64,000 bases of DNA from Pelomonas aquatica (GTDB taxonomy: Bacteria; Pseudomonadota; Gammaproteobacteria; Burkholderiales; Burkholderiaceae_C), in NCBI RefSeq assembly GCF_026712205.1, contig NZ_JAPPUW010000019.1, forward strand, positions 1 through 64,000, written 5' to 3'. This document shows, piece by piece, positions 34,158 to 45,105 of this stretch; position 1 is the stretch's first letter; the number at the start of each line of letters is the position of its first letter. The position numbers were made by a program, and so were the translations under genes. A model generated the notes under the pieces. That model ran no database searches. It was not told the origin of the DNA and saw nothing but the letters and a program-made list of their open reading frames with translations.

Positions 34158-35041
34158 TTCTCTTTGCCGAACAGGCCAGCGGGGCGCACCAGCAAGACGA
34201 TGGCCATGACGACGAAGACGACCGTGTTGGACGCCTCGGGATAGAAGACCTTGGTCAGCCCCTCGACCAGGCCGAGGCCCAGGCCGGTCAGGATGGAGCC
34301 GAGGATGGAGCCCATGCCGCCGATGACGACGACGGCGAAGACCACGATGATGAGGTTGGAGCCCATCAGCGCCGACACCTGCAGGATGGGCGCGGCCAGC
34401 ACGCCGGCGAAGGCCGCCAGCGCCACGCCGCCGGCATAGGTCAGCGTGACCATGCGCGGCACATTGATGCCGAAGGCCTGTACGAGCTTGGGGTTCTCGG
34501 TGCCGGCGCGCAGCTTGGCGCCCAGCGAGGTCTTCTCGATCAGTGCCCACACGGCGAAGCAGACCACCAGCGACGCGGCGACGACCCAGCCGCGGTAGTT
34601 GGGCAGGATCATGAAGCCGAGGTTGGTGGCGCCGGCGAGCTGGTCGGGCACCGAGTAGGGCTGGCCGGACACGCCGTAGACCGAGCGGAACACACCCTCG
34701 ATGACGAGGGTGATGCCGAAGGTCAGCAGCAGGCCGTAGAGGTGGTCCAGCTTGTAGAGCCACTGCAGCATCGTGCGCTCGATGACGATGCCGATGAGTC
34801 CGACGGCGAGCGGCGCGAGGCCGAGCATGAACCAGTAGTTCAGGCCCAGGTATTCCAGCCCCATCCAGGCGAAGAAGGCCCCCATCATGTACAGCGCTCC
34901 GTGGGCGAAGTTGATGATGTTGAGCATGCCGAAGATGACCGCCAGGCCCAGCGACAGCATCGCGTAGAACGAGCCGTTGACCAGGCCGAGCAGCAGCTGG
35001 CCCAAGAGGGCCGGCAGGGGAATACCGAAGAACTCAGTCAT
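34154..35041 (-). CDS. livH: Branched-chain amino acid-type ABC permease LivH
   Basis: A 295-residue permease with LivH hallmarks: GLVNGSFYAMLSLGLAVIFG, MLNIINFAHGALYMMGAF, the cytoplasmic loop RAGTENPKLVQAFGINVPRM, and FAVVVIGGMGSILGSILTGL near the C-terminus. Eight or so helices are expected. It forms the heterodimeric channel with the LivM encoded directly downstream in a four-base overlap. The binding-protein gene ends 20 bases upstream. Confidence 0.92.
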   Translation of the reverse strand: MTEFFGIPLPALLGQLLLGLVNGSFYAMLSLGLAVIFGMLNIINFAHGALYMMGAFFAWMGLEYLGLNYWFMLGLAPLAVGLIGIVIERTMLQWLYKLDHLYGLLLTFGITLVIEGVFRSVYGVSGQPYSVPDQLAGATNLGFMILPNYRGWVVAASLVVCFAVWALIEKTSLGAKLRAGTENPKLVQAFGINVPRMVTLTYAGGVALAAFAGVLAAPILQVSALMGSNLIIVVFAVVVIGGMGSILGSILTGLGLGLVEGLTKVFYPEASNTVVFVVMAIVLLVRPAGLFGKEK

Positions 35042-35061
35042 CGCGCAGCGCTCTCAGCGGA

Positions 35062-36258
35062 TCACTTCTTGACCAGGGGGCACTTGGAATCGGCCAGCTT
35101 GGTGAAGGCCTCGTCGCCCGGGATGCGCGTCACGACCTTGTAGTAGTCCCAGGGCTCGGTCGACTCCTTGGCCGACTTCACCTGCATCAGGAACATGTCG
35201 TGGATGCCGCGGCCGTCTTCCTTGCGGATCGTGCCCTTGGTGTAGAAGTCGTTGATCGGCGTGGCCTTCATCCTGGCCAGGACCTTGTCGGCGTCGTCGG
35301 TCTTCAGCGCGTCGACGGCCTGCAGATAGTGGGTCACGGCCGAGTAGTCGGCGGCCTGCAGCGACGAGGGCATGCGCTTCATCTTCTCGAAGAAGCGGCG
35401 GCTCCAGGCGCGGGCCTCGGGGCTCTGGTTCCAGTACCAGGAGTCGGTCAGGTACATGCCCTCGGTCGTCTTCAGGCCCAGCGAGTGGATGTCGTTGATG
35501 AACATCAGCAGGCCGGCGAGCTTCATGCCCTTGGTGATGCCGAACTCGTTGGCGGCCTTGACCGCGTTGATCGCGTCGCCGCCGGCATTGGCCAGGCCCA
35601 GGATCTGCGCGCCCGAGCTCTGGGCCTGCAGCAGGAAGCTGGAGAAGTCGCTGGCGTTGAGTGGATGCTTGACGCTGCCCTTGACCGTGCCGCCGCTCTT
35701 GGCCACGACGGCGGCCGTGTCGGCCTGCAGCGCCGCGCCGAAGGCGTAGTCGGCGGTCAGGAAGAACCAGGTCTTGCCGCCGGCCTTGGTCACGGCCGCG
35801 CCGGTGCCGTTGGCCAGGGCCACCGTGTCGTAGGCGTAGTGGATGGTGTAGGGCGTGCAGTTGGCGTTGGTCAGCGCCGAGCTGCCGGCGCCGATGGAGA
35901 TGAAGGGTTTCTTCTTCTCGGCGGCCACGGTGGCCATGGCCAGGTTGGCGCCGGAGTTGGTGCCGCCGATCAGCACGTCCAGGCCCTGGGTGTCGATCCA
36001 CTCGCGCGCCTTGGCGGAGGCGACGTCGGCCTTGTTCTGATGGTCGGCGAAGATGAACTCGATCTTCTTGCCGGCGGCCATGCCCTTCATGTCGGCGATG
36101 GCCATCTTGATGGCCTCCACGCCGCCGGCGCCGTCGATGTCGGCATAGACGCTGGACATGTCGGTCAGGAAGCCGACCTTGATGACGTCGCCCGAGACCT
36201 GCGCCTGGGCAGCGAGGCCACAGCTGGCGAGAGTGGCGGCTATGAGAGTCTTCTTCAT
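35062..36258 (-). CDS. ABC transporter substrate-binding protein (LivK-like)
   Basis: A 398-residue periplasmic binding protein. The signal peptide MKKTLIAATLASCGLAAQA is followed by VIKVGFLTDMSSVYADIDGA, the type-I bilobed fold. GGTNSGANLAMATVAAEKK and KTWFFLTADYAFG are recognisable. It belongs to the peripla-BP-6 group that feeds HAAT importers. This is the only binding protein in the 33-41.5 kb region, so both permease sets may depend on it. The sequence resembles proteins for aromatic or amide substrates as much as leucine-binding proteins; the ligand cannot be set. Confidence 0.9.
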   Translation of the reverse strand: MKKTLIAATLASCGLAAQAQVSGDVIKVGFLTDMSSVYADIDGAGGVEAIKMAIADMKGMAAGKKIEFIFADHQNKADVASAKAREWIDTQGLDVLIGGTNSGANLAMATVAAEKKKPFISIGAGSSALTNANCTPYTIHYAYDTVALANGTGAAVTKAGGKTWFFLTADYAFGAALQADTAAVVAKSGGTVKGSVKHPLNASDFSSFLLQAQSSGAQILGLANAGGDAINAVKAANEFGITKGMKLAGLLMFINDIHSLGLKTTEGMYLTDSWYWNQSPEARAWSRRFFEKMKRMPSSLQAADYSAVTHYLQAVDALKTDDADKVLARMKATPINDFYTKGTIRKEDGRGIHDMFLMQVKSAKESTEPWDYYKVVTRIPGDEAFTKLADSKCPLVKK

Positions 36259-36281
36259 GGTGTCTCCAGGGGGTTGTCGGG

Positions 36282-36994
36282 TTAGACGCTGAGCAGCTCG
36301 TCCAGCTTGTCCTGGTGGGCGGGCAGTTCGGCGGCGGGGAAGGACAGCACGACCTCGCCGTGCTCGATGACGATGAAATGGTCGGCCAGCGGTGCCGCGA
36401 AGCGGAAGTTCTGCTCCACCATGACGATGGTGAAGCCCTGCTTCTTCAGCTCGCGGATCATGCGGGCCAGGGCCTGGACGATGACGGGGGCCAGGCCTTC
36501 GGAGATCTCGTCCAGCAGCAGGATGTCGGCCCCAGTACGCAGGATGCGCGCGACGGCCAGCATCTGCTGCTCCCCGCCCGACAGCCGCGTGCCGGGGCTG
36601 TGGCGGCGCTCCGCGAGGTTGGGGAACATCGCGTAGATCTCCTGCTCCGACATCAGCTTGCCGCGCTTGACCTTGAGCGGCGGCGGCAGGCGCAGGTTCT
36701 CCTCGGTCGTCAGCGACGCGAAGATGCCGCGCTCCTCGGGGCAGTAGCCCAGGCCCAGCTGCGCGACGCGGTGCGTGGACAGGCCGATGGCCTCCTCGCC
36801 GTGGATCTTGATCGAGCCCTTGCGGGCGCCGGTCAGGCCCATGATGGCGCGCAGCGTCGTCGTGCGGCCCGCGCCGTTGCGGCCCAGCAGCGTGACGACC
36901 TGGCCGGGCTGCACGTTCAGGTTGATGCCGTGCAGGATGTGGCTTTCGCCGTACCAGGCGTGGAGGTCCTTGATTTCAAGCGCTGGCGTTGCCA

Positions 36995-36998
<4 letters not shown>
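36282..36998 (-). CDS. livF: HAAT ABC ATPase LivF with altered Walker A
   Basis: A 238-residue ATPase with signature RLSGGEQQMLAVARIL, Walker B ADILLLDEISEGLAP and an intact switch region MVEQNFRFA. The Walker A reads GRNGAGRTTT: the normally invariant lysine that contacts the ATP phosphates is arginine. The codon is CGC, clearly readable at 36868-36870. The protein otherwise looks normal and overlaps livG by four bases. LivG in the same operon has a standard GPNGAGKTT. The heterodimer may therefore work with one weakened site. Confidence 0.9.
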
Positions 36999-37765
<767 letters not shown>

Positions 37766-37825
37766 GGACTTGGGGGTTGGCTGCGCGACTCTAGGGCTTG
37801 AAACCTGACACTGGCTTACGGGCAT

Positions 37826-38671
37826 TCACGGGGTCTGGACGTCGGCGCAGAGGAAGCGCTCGATCAGGCCGATCTGCTCGGCCGTGTTCAGGGCGGGCGC
37901 ATGGCCGCAACCGGGAATCAAGGCCACCGCCGCGCGCGGCCCGCGCTCACGCATCGCCTGGGCGGTCTCGGCGGTCAGCAGCGTCGAGGCCTCGCCGCGC
38001 AGGCAGAGCACGGGCAGGTCGAGCTGGTCCCAGGCGGCCCACAGCACATAGTCGTCCGGGTGGTGCTCGAACTGCTGCACCAGGGCCGGGTCGTAGTGCG
38101 TCGTCAGCCGGCCGTCGGGCAGGCGGCGCAGCGAGGTCTCGGTCAGGTGGCGCCATTGGCTGTCGCTCAGGTGACCGAAGCTCGCATAGATCTCGCGGAA
38201 ATAGGCCTCCAGCTCGGTGACCGTCGCAAAGCTCGGCGGTTGGCCGGCATAGGTCTGGATGCGCGCCAGCGCCGGCGCGGCCAGCTCGGGGCCGTTGTCG
38301 TTGAGGACCAGGCGGCGGATGCGGCCGCGCAGCCGGGTGGCCGCGCCCAGCGTGCCGATGGCGCCGCCCATGGACGTGCCGACCCAGTGCACCTTCTGCA
38401 GGCCGAGCTGGTCCAGCAGGGCCTCGGCCTGCTCCACGTAGAAATCCAGGCAGTATTCGCGCGCCGGGTCGACGGCCCATTGCGACAGGCCGCGGCCCAG
38501 GGTGTCGGGGCAGACGATGCGCCAGCGAGCGCTGAGCGCGGCGGCGAAGTCGTCGAAGTCGCGGCCGCTGCGTGCGAGGCCGTGCCAGGCGATGACGGGC
38601 GGCGCGCTTTCGTCACCCCATTCGGTGACGTGCAGCTCGCGGCCCAGGCAGTTGACGTAGCGGGACCTCAT
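37826..38671 (-). CDS. Alpha/beta hydrolase in the liv locus
   Basis: A 281-residue cytoplasmic enzyme with all the fold's landmarks: oxyanion strand PPVIAWHGLARSGRDF, nucleophile WVGTSMGGAIGTLGA, a cap region of about 90 residues and the late histidine in LIPGCGHAPALN. It overlaps livM2 upstream by four bases and precedes livG. It resembles MhpC- or RsbQ-like carbon-carbon or ester hydrolases. Its position between two transporter sets suggests that it processes the imported compound. The reaction is unknown. Confidence 0.88.
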   Translation of the reverse strand: MRSRYVNCLGRELHVTEWGDESAPPVIAWHGLARSGRDFDDFAAALSARWRIVCPDTLGRGLSQWAVDPAREYCLDFYVEQAEALLDQLGLQKVHWVGTSMGGAIGTLGAATRLRGRIRRLVLNDNGPELAAPALARIQTYAGQPPSFATVTELEAYFREIYASFGHLSDSQWRHLTETSLRRLPDGRLTTHYDPALVQQFEHHPDDYVLWAAWDQLDLPVLCLRGEASTLLTAETAQAMRERGPRAAVALIPGCGHAPALNTAEQIGLIERFLCADVQTP

Positions 38672-39762
38672 GTTGTGCTTCTCCTCCCGTTCCTGCCGCG
38701 GGCCCAGGCCGCGAGCCGCAGCCGCCCGACGATGCCGCCGGGGAAGTGGTAGACGGCCAGCACGAACAGCAGGCCCAGCCACAGCAGCCAGCGGTCCGGC
38801 GACACCAGCGTGCCGGCGACCGGCAGGCCTTCCACGAGGCCGCCGGCCCACTTCAGCAGCGCCTGCAGATAGTTCTGCGCGACGATGAAGAGCACGCTGC
38901 CGATGATGGCGCCGTAGATGGAGCCCATGCCGCCGATGACGACGATGAGCAGCAGGTCCAGCATGATCTCCATGCTCATGGCCGTCTCGGGCCCCGTGTA
39001 GCGCAGCCACAGCGCCAGCAGCGCGCCGCCGCAGCAGGCCAGCAGGGCCGCGATGATGTTGGCGCCGGTACGGTAGACGACGGGCCGGTAGCCGATGGCC
39101 TCGGCGCGGAACTCGTTCTCGCGGATGGCCTGCAGCACGCGGCCGAAGGGCGAATTGACGATGCGCAGCAGCAGCGCGACCAGGGCCGCGACGGCGACGA
39201 ACAGCAGGTAGTAGGTCAGCAGCCGGCCGTCGAGCGTGACGCCCAGCACCGGCTCCTCCATGAATTCGGTGGACGGCCGAAGCGCTTCAGGCAGCTGGAA
39301 GTTCAGCCCGTCCTCGCCGCCGGTGAAGTCGCTCAGCTGCGACGCCAGCGTCATGAAGGCCGACGCGACGGCCAGCGTGATCATCGCAAAGAAGATGGCC
39401 TTCACGCGCAGGCTGGCCAGGCCCATCGCCAGCGCCAGCGCGGCGCTCAGCGCCAGCGCGGCGGCGAAGCCGATGGCCAGCGAGCTCCAGTCCGGGCCCA
39501 GCCTGGTTGCCGCGATCGCGATGCCATAGGCGCCGATGCCGACGAACATCGTGTGCGCAAAGCTGACGATGCCGGTGTAGCCCAGCAGCAGGTCGTAGCT
39601 GGCGACGAGCAGGATGAAGACCAGGATCTTGGCCGCGACATTGAGCGCCTGCGTGCCCGGGAAGATGAAGGGCGCGCCGAGCAGGCCGACGAAGCAGGCG
39701 ATGAGCAGCGCGCCGAGGATGCGGCTGCGCGGCAGGTCGTGGGAGAGCAGTGCGCGGATCAT
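38668..39762 (-). CDS. Second LivM-type ABC permease
   Basis: The 364-residue protein has the same motif set as LivM: DLLLGYTGIVSFAHTMFVGI, AIRENEFRAEAIGYRPVVYR and LLIVVIGGMGSIYGAIIGSV. A longer C-terminal tail ends in an arginine-rich GRLRLAAWARGRNGRR. It overlaps livH2 by four bases upstream and the hydrolase gene by four bases downstream. It is distinct in sequence from the livM at 33174-34157, so it is a separate transporter and not a duplication. Confidence 0.9.
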   Translation of the reverse strand: MIRALLSHDLPRSRILGALLIACFVGLLGAPFIFPGTQALNVAAKILVFILLVASYDLLLGYTGIVSFAHTMFVGIGAYGIAIAATRLGPDWSSLAIGFAAALALSAALALAMGLASLRVKAIFFAMITLAVASAFMTLASQLSDFTGGEDGLNFQLPEALRPSTEFMEEPVLGVTLDGRLLTYYLLFVAVAALVALLLRIVNSPFGRVLQAIRENEFRAEAIGYRPVVYRTGANIIAALLACCGGALLALWLRYTGPETAMSMEIMLDLLLIVVIGGMGSIYGAIIGSVLFIVAQNYLQALLKWAGGLVEGLPVAGTLVSPDRWLLWLGLLFVLAVYHFPGGIVGRLRLAAWARGRNGRRSTT

Positions 39763-40735
39763 TTGGCCCCCACCGGGTAGAGGCCCTGCGGGCGCCACAG
39801 CAGCACGGCGACCATCAGCCCTATGTTGGAGAACAGCGCCGCCTTGGGCGCGAGGAAGCCGGCGTAGTTGGCCATCAGCCCGACGAGCAGCGCGCCGACC
39901 AGGCAGCCCAGCGTCGAGCCCAGGCCGCCGATGATGATGACGATGAAGAGCAGCAGGTTGACTTGGCCGCCGATTTGCGGCGTGACGCCCTGCTGCACCA
40001 GGCCCCACAGCACGCCGCCCAGGCCCGCGAGTGCGGAGCCGGCGACGAAGACGCCGACGAAGAGGCGCCGGATGCGGTAGCCCAGCGCCTCGACCATCTC
40101 GCGGTCCTGCACGCCGGCGCGGATCAGCAGGCCGATCTTGGTGCGGTTCAGCACCCCCAGCAGCGCGACGAGGACGGCCAGGCCGATGACGCAGGCCAGC
40201 AGGCGGAACTTCTCGACGGCGACGTCACCGATCAGGAAGATGCCGCGCAGCGTCTCCGGCATGGGCAGAGGGATGAGCTGGGCGCCCCAGCTCGCCTTGA
40301 TGAGTTCCTCGCCGATGATCATGCCGCCCATCGTGATGAGGATCTGCTTCAGGTGCTGGCCGTAGACGGGGCGCACCAGCACGCGCTCGAACACGACGCC
40401 GACGGCGGCGGAGACGGCCATGCCGGCGGCGCAGGCGGCGGCGAGGGCCGCGAGGTTGGCGGCGACGCTGTTGCTGCCGGCCCAGGGAGCGAGGGCGGCC
40501 AGCACGGTGGTGGCCATGAAGGCGCCGAGCGCGATGAAGACGCCGTGGCCGAAGTTCAGCACGTCCATCAGGCCGAAGACCAGCGTCAGGCCGGAGGCGA
40601 TGACGAAGACGATGAGGCCCATCGCGAGGCCGGCCAGGGTCAGGTTGGCCCAGGTGCTGGGGCTGCCGGTCAGCGGCAGCGCGAGCAGCATGAGGGCGGC
40701 CAGCAGGGTGAGGGGTTTGGGGTCGAGCTTCATGT

Positions 40736-40739
<4 letters not shown>
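39759..40739 (-). CDS. Second LivH-type ABC permease
   Basis: A 326-residue permease with ANLTLAGLAMGLIVFVIASG, TLVFGLMDVLNFGHGVFIAL and LVGALLVGLMANYAGFL. The cytoplasmic loop RAGVQDREMVEALGYRIRRL is the LivH-type coupling loop. The start ATGAATG at 40739 overlaps the TGA of the ATPase gene upstream. It pairs with the second LivM. The lack of a livG and a binding-protein gene next to it means that it either shares them with the other cluster or has lost them. Confidence 0.9.
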
Positions 40740-41554
<815 letters not shown>

Positions 41555-41561
41555 TGGGCAA

Positions 41562-41800
41562 CCTCCTGCTTGTTGACATCGACGAGGAGGTGGACCGAGG
41601 GTAGGAACTGACTTCCGTGCCCCCATGGTGACTGCCTGCGGCGCTGGCCTCGCGAAGGCCCGTATGAGACCTGCAGCCCATGGGGTGCCGGAAGGCCGTG
41701 ACGGGCCACTGGATGTAGCGCCAAGCCTTCACCGCCGGAGCGCCAATCAATGAGCTCCCCGCCGGGCCTTCCGACACGGGCAGTCATACCGCAACTCCAA
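41562..41800 (+). ncRNA. Candidate IS110 bridge RNA region
   Basis: This noncoding left end of the IS110 element folds into three clear stems. The first is CCTCCT/AGGAGG (41562-41567 with 41585-41590). The second is CCCCATGG/CCATGGGG (41621-41628 with 41678-41685), enclosing a GGCCT-CGCGA-AGGCC hairpin. The third is CGGAAGGCC/GGCCTTCCG (41689-41697 with 41765-41773). One 5' stem followed by two large internal-loop stems is the layout described for IS110/IS621 bridge RNAs, with a target loop and then a donor loop. An AAGGAG ribosome binding site for the transposase follows at about 41800. The exact RNA ends are not visible. Confidence 0.5.
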
Positions 41801-41811
41801 GGAGTCTGTCT

Positions 41812-43029
41812 ATGAGTACTCAAGTCTTTTGCGGATTGGACTGGGCCACGCAAACGCATGCGGTGTGCATCATCGACACCGCCGGCCAGGTCCTGGAACG
41901 CTTCGAGGTCAGCCACGACCACGATGGCCTGGCTGCGCTGGCACACCGCCTTGCCCGCTACGGCGCGAACTTGCGCATCGCCATCGAGCGTCCCTCGGGC
42001 CTGATCGTCGATGCGCTGGTCGAGGCCGCTCATCAGGTCTTTGCGATCCATCCCAATGCCGTCAAGGCCAGCCGTCCGCGTTACCGCAGTCACGGCGCCA
42101 AGAGCGACGCCTCGGATGCTTATCTGCTTGCCGATCTGCTGCGCACCGATGGACATCGCTGGTCCGCGCTGTCCCCACAGTCGGACTCCATCCGCGCTCT
42201 GCGTGCCTTGGTGCGCGCTCGCGATGATCTGGTGGCCACTCGCATCGCTCTGGCCAATCAATTGCACTCCACACTCGACGCCTTCTGGCCTGGCGGCGCC
42301 CGCATCTTTGCAGCCGTGGACTCGCCCATCGGCTTGGCGTTCCTCAAACGCTATCCATCGCCAGCTTCGGCCGCCGGCCTGAACGAATCTCGCCTGCAGC
42401 GCTTCTGTCGTGCCCAGCACTACAGCGGCCGCCGCAGCCCTGCCGAACTCCTCGGGCGACTGCAGGCCGCCGCGCGCGGCATGGCCCCTGCATTGACGGC
42501 CCAGGCCATGGCCGACGTGGTGCTCTCGCTGGTCGACGTCTTGACACCCTTGGTCGAACAGATCGCCGCTTTGACTCATCGCATCGAGCGTTTCATCGAA
42601 TCGCTTCCCGACGGACAAATCATCATGTCCTTCCCTCGGGCCGGACACATCTGCGCCGCTCAGATCCTGGCCGAACTGGGTGATGTCCGTGAGCGATTCC
42701 CCAGCGATGACCGACTCGCCGCCGAGGCTGGCGTCGTGCCTGTCACCTATCAATCGGGCAAGACCCGCTGCGTGAGCTTTCGCTGGGCCTGCAATCATCG
42801 GCTGCGCAAAGCCATCACCTGCATGGCCGACAACTCGCGCCACACCAATCTCTGGGCTCGCGGCTTGTACGCAGCAGCTCGACAACGAGGCTGCGATCAT
42901 CCCCATGCCATCCGTATCCTTGCCCGGGCCTGGTTGCGCGTGCTCTGGCGCGCCTGGACCGATCGCAAGACTTACGACGCCAGCCTTCATCTGTCCGCCC
43001 TCAAAGCCACTTCTTCTGGCGGGGGTTGA
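41812..43029 (+). CDS. IS110 family transposase
   Basis: A 405-residue recombinase. The N-terminal RuvC-like DEDD domain has GLDWA (Asp10), IERPSG (Glu59) and KSDASDAY (Asp99 and Asp102). The C-terminal Tnp domain has FPRAGHICAAQILAELGD, AAEAGVVPVTYQSGKTRCVS with the candidate catalytic serine near residue 315, and RKAITCMADNSRH. All catalytic positions are intact, so the element may be active. It would act with the bridge RNA encoded just upstream. Confidence 0.93.
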   Translation: MSTQVFCGLDWATQTHAVCIIDTAGQVLERFEVSHDHDGLAALAHRLARYGANLRIAIERPSGLIVDALVEAAHQVFAIHPNAVKASRPRYRSHGAKSDASDAYLLADLLRTDGHRWSALSPQSDSIRALRALVRARDDLVATRIALANQLHSTLDAFWPGGARIFAAVDSPIGLAFLKRYPSPASAAGLNESRLQRFCRAQHYSGRRSPAELLGRLQAAARGMAPALTAQAMADVVLSLVDVLTPLVEQIAALTHRIERFIESLPDGQIIMSFPRAGHICAAQILAELGDVRERFPSDDRLAAEAGVVPVTYQSGKTRCVSFRWACNHRLRKAITCMADNSRHTNLWARGLYAAARQRGCDHPHAIRILARAWLRVLWRAWTDRKTYDASLHLSALKATSSGGG

Positions 43030-43040
43030 CACTGGATGTC

Positions 43041-43685
43041 TCATTCGTGGTCCAGCAGCTCGCGCAGGTCGTGCGCAAAGCCTTCGAGGTCGGCCTCGCT
43101 GGCCGCGACGAGCTTGCCGAAGACGTTGTAGGCCAGCACGGCAGGGATCGCCACTGCCAGGCCGGCGGCCGTCATGATCAGCGCCTCGCCGACCGGGCCG
43201 GAGATCTTCTCGATCGTGATGTTGCCGGCCGCCGAGATGCCGACCAGCGCGTGGTAGATGCCCCAGACGGTGCCGAACAGGCCGACGAAGGGCGCCGTCG
43301 CGCCGATGGAGGCCAGCAGCACCTGGCCGAACTGCAGCCTCGCGAGCACCGCGTGCAGCGCGTCGCGCAGGCGGCGGGTCAGGCGGGACTCGCGCCGGCC
43401 GGCGGCCGCCAGCGTCGCGGCCTGCGTCTCGGCCGTCGCGGCGTCGAGCAGCGGCAGCAGCAGCGCCTCGGTGTCGAAGCTCTGCAGCGCGCCGCGGCCC
43501 TCGGCCACGCCGGCCGCAGACCAGAAGGCCGGCACCGCGCGGACCAGGCCGCGGCGGGCGCGGCGCAGCAGCCAGGTTTTCCACAGGATCAGCGCCCAGG
43601 CGCTGACCGACATGGCTAGCAGCAGCAGCGCCACGGCGCGGCCGACCAGGTCGCTCTGGGCCCAGAAGTCCGCGAAGCCACCCAT
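43041..43685 (-). CDS. exbB: MotA/TolQ/ExbB proton channel family protein
   Basis: A 214-residue inner-membrane protein with three helices. The family signature is present: SIGATAPFVGLFGTVWGIYH and GPVGEALIMTAAGLAVAIPAVLAYN. It would use the proton gradient to energise a TonB-type or Tol-type partner. A small exbD/tolR gene is almost always the next gene; here the reading direction runs straight into the IS110 element and no exbD is seen. The upstream gene is dapB, 2 bases away. Confidence 0.88.
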   Translation of the reverse strand: MGGFADFWAQSDLVGRAVALLLLAMSVSAWALILWKTWLLRRARRGLVRAVPAFWSAAGVAEGRGALQSFDTEALLLPLLDAATAETQAATLAAAGRRESRLTRRLRDALHAVLARLQFGQVLLASIGATAPFVGLFGTVWGIYHALVGISAAGNITIEKISGPVGEALIMTAAGLAVAIPAVLAYNVFGKLVAASEADLEGFAHDLRELLDHE

Positions 43686-43687
43686 GC

Positions 43688-44422
43688 TCAGGCGAAACCC
43701 AGCACGTCGGCCATGCCGAACAGGCCTGTCGCCTTGCCCGCCAGGAAGCGCGCCGCGCGCAGGCTGCCCTGGGCGTAGATGGCGCGGCTGCTGGCCTTGT
43801 GGCTGATCTCGATGCGCTCGCCGGTGCCGGCGAACAGCACGGTGTGGTCGCCGATGATGTCGCCGCCGCGCACGGTGGCGAAGCCGATGGTGGACGGGTC
43901 GCGCATGCCGGTGACGCCCTCGCGGCCGTAGACGGCGCAGGCCTTGAGGTCGCGGCCCAGCGCATTGGCGACGACCTGGCCCATCTGCAGCGCGGTACCG
44001 CTGGGCGCGTCGACCTTGTTGCGGTGGTGGGCCTCGACGATCTCGATGTCGAAGCCCTCGTGCATCGCGCGGGCGGCCATGTCGAGCAGCTTCAGCACGA
44101 CGTTGACGCCGACGCTCATATTCGGCGCGAAGACGATGGCCGTGCGCTCGGCGAGCCTGGCGATCTCGGCCTTCTGCGCGGCATCGAAGCCGGTCGTGCC
44201 GATGACGGCCTTCACGCCCAGATCGGCGCAGGCGGCCAGGTGGGCCAGCGTCGCCTCGGGGCGGGTGAAGTCGATCATCACGTCGGCGCCGGCCAGGCCC
44301 GCGCGGACTTCGTCGCCCTTGTCCAGCGTGACGTGCAGCCTGCAGTCGTCGGCGGCCTGAAAGGCCTCGATCAGCATCCTGCCCATGCGCCCGGAGGCGC
44401 CCATCACGGCGACCTTCAGCAT
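43688..44422 (-). CDS. dapB: 4-hydroxy-tetrahydrodipicolinate reductase
   Basis: A 244-residue enzyme of the lysine and diaminopimelate pathway. The nucleotide motif [14 protein letters not shown] is at residues 4-17. [26 protein letters not shown] and the catalytic [17 protein letters not shown] are all present and normal. It overlaps the bamE stop by one base on the same strand. Diaminopimelate links it functionally to cell-wall synthesis. Confidence 0.95.
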   Translation of the reverse strand: MLKVAVMGASGRMGRMLIEAFQAADDCRLHVTLDKGDEVRAGLAGADVMIDFTRPEATLAHLAACADLGVKAVIGTTGFDAAQKAEIARLAERTAIVFAPNMSVGVNVVLKLLDMAARAMHEGFDIEIVEAHHRNKVDAPSGTALQMGQVVANALGRDLKACAVYGREGVTGMRDPSTIGFATVRGGDIIGDHTVLFAGTGERIEISHKASSRAIYAQGSLRAARFLAGKATGLFGMADVLGFA

Positions 44423-45003
44423 CACGAGCCCGCCCTGGCCGGCAGGGCGTCCAGCGGCGGGTAGACCCGCCCCGGGGCCGGGCCTTCGGCGGCGGCGGTC
44501 GGCGCGGCCTCGGCGCTCGGCTTGGGCGGCGGCAGCGCGTCGCGCTCGGCCTGGCTCAGCGCCAGCTTGGGCTCCTTCTTGCCGGGCTTGAAGGTGTTGA
44601 CGGAGGCGACGAATTCGTTCTCGGTCGGCAGGTCGTCGGGCACTTCCAGCGTCTTCAGCTTGTCGCCGTCGAAGCTCGCGACGACGAGGCGCCGCTGCGC
44701 CGGCGCACCCTGGCGGCGGATCGTGAAGACATAGTCCCAGCGCGCCTCGTGGAAGACGTCGGCCAGCAGCGGCGAGCCGAGCAGGTCGCGCACCTGGGCC
44801 TTGGGCATGCCGGGCTTCACGCGGGCGACCATCTCCTTGGTCAGCACATTGCCCTGCACGACCTCGACGCGGTAGGGCGTCAGCACGCCCAGCACCTTGT
44901 CGCCGGTGACGGAGGGCAGGGAATCCCAGGTGGGCAGATAGGAGCAGCCGCCAAGCAGCGCGAGCGACGCGAGCAGGGGGAGGGAGGCAGGCAGGGGGCG
45001 CAT
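44422..45003 (-). CDS. bamE: Outer membrane assembly lipoprotein BamE
   Basis: The 193-residue lipoprotein has signal and lipobox [16 protein letters not shown] and then the BamE domain. [40 protein letters not shown] and YVFTIRRQG follow in order. It is part of the BAM complex that inserts beta-barrels. A proline- and alanine-rich tail of about 50 residues extends beyond the canonical domain, as is common in Burkholderiales. It is divergent from fur with about 100 bases between, the usual arrangement in this order. Confidence 0.92.
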   Translation of the reverse strand: MRPLPASLPLLASLALLGGCSYLPTWDSLPSVTGDKVLGVLTPYRVEVVQGNVLTKEMVARVKPGMPKAQVRDLLGSPLLADVFHEARWDYVFTIRRQGAPAQRRLVVASFDGDKLKTLEVPDDLPTENEFVASVNTFKPGKKEPKLALSQAERDALPPPKPSAEAAPTAAAEGPAPGRVYPPLDALPARAGS

Positions 45004-45105
45004 GGGCGGCTGGCAGAAGGGACTTGAAACACCCGCCGGAGGCCCGGCTGGCTATGATCGCGCGGATTCTAGCGGGGCCCATCCCGGCCCCTCGCGCACC
45101 CCGCC

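Larger units (their letters stand above)
41560..43040 (+). mobile_element. IS110-family insertion sequence
   Basis: One transposase gene (41812-43029) is preceded by about 250 bases of noncoding structured DNA and followed by only about ten bases. This is the asymmetric layout of the IS110 group. There are no obvious terminal inverted repeats or target duplications, as expected for the family. The exact ends are estimated. The sequence is less GC-rich than its surroundings. It sits between the second livF and exbB, both of which lack their usual partner genes on this side. Confidence 0.85.
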
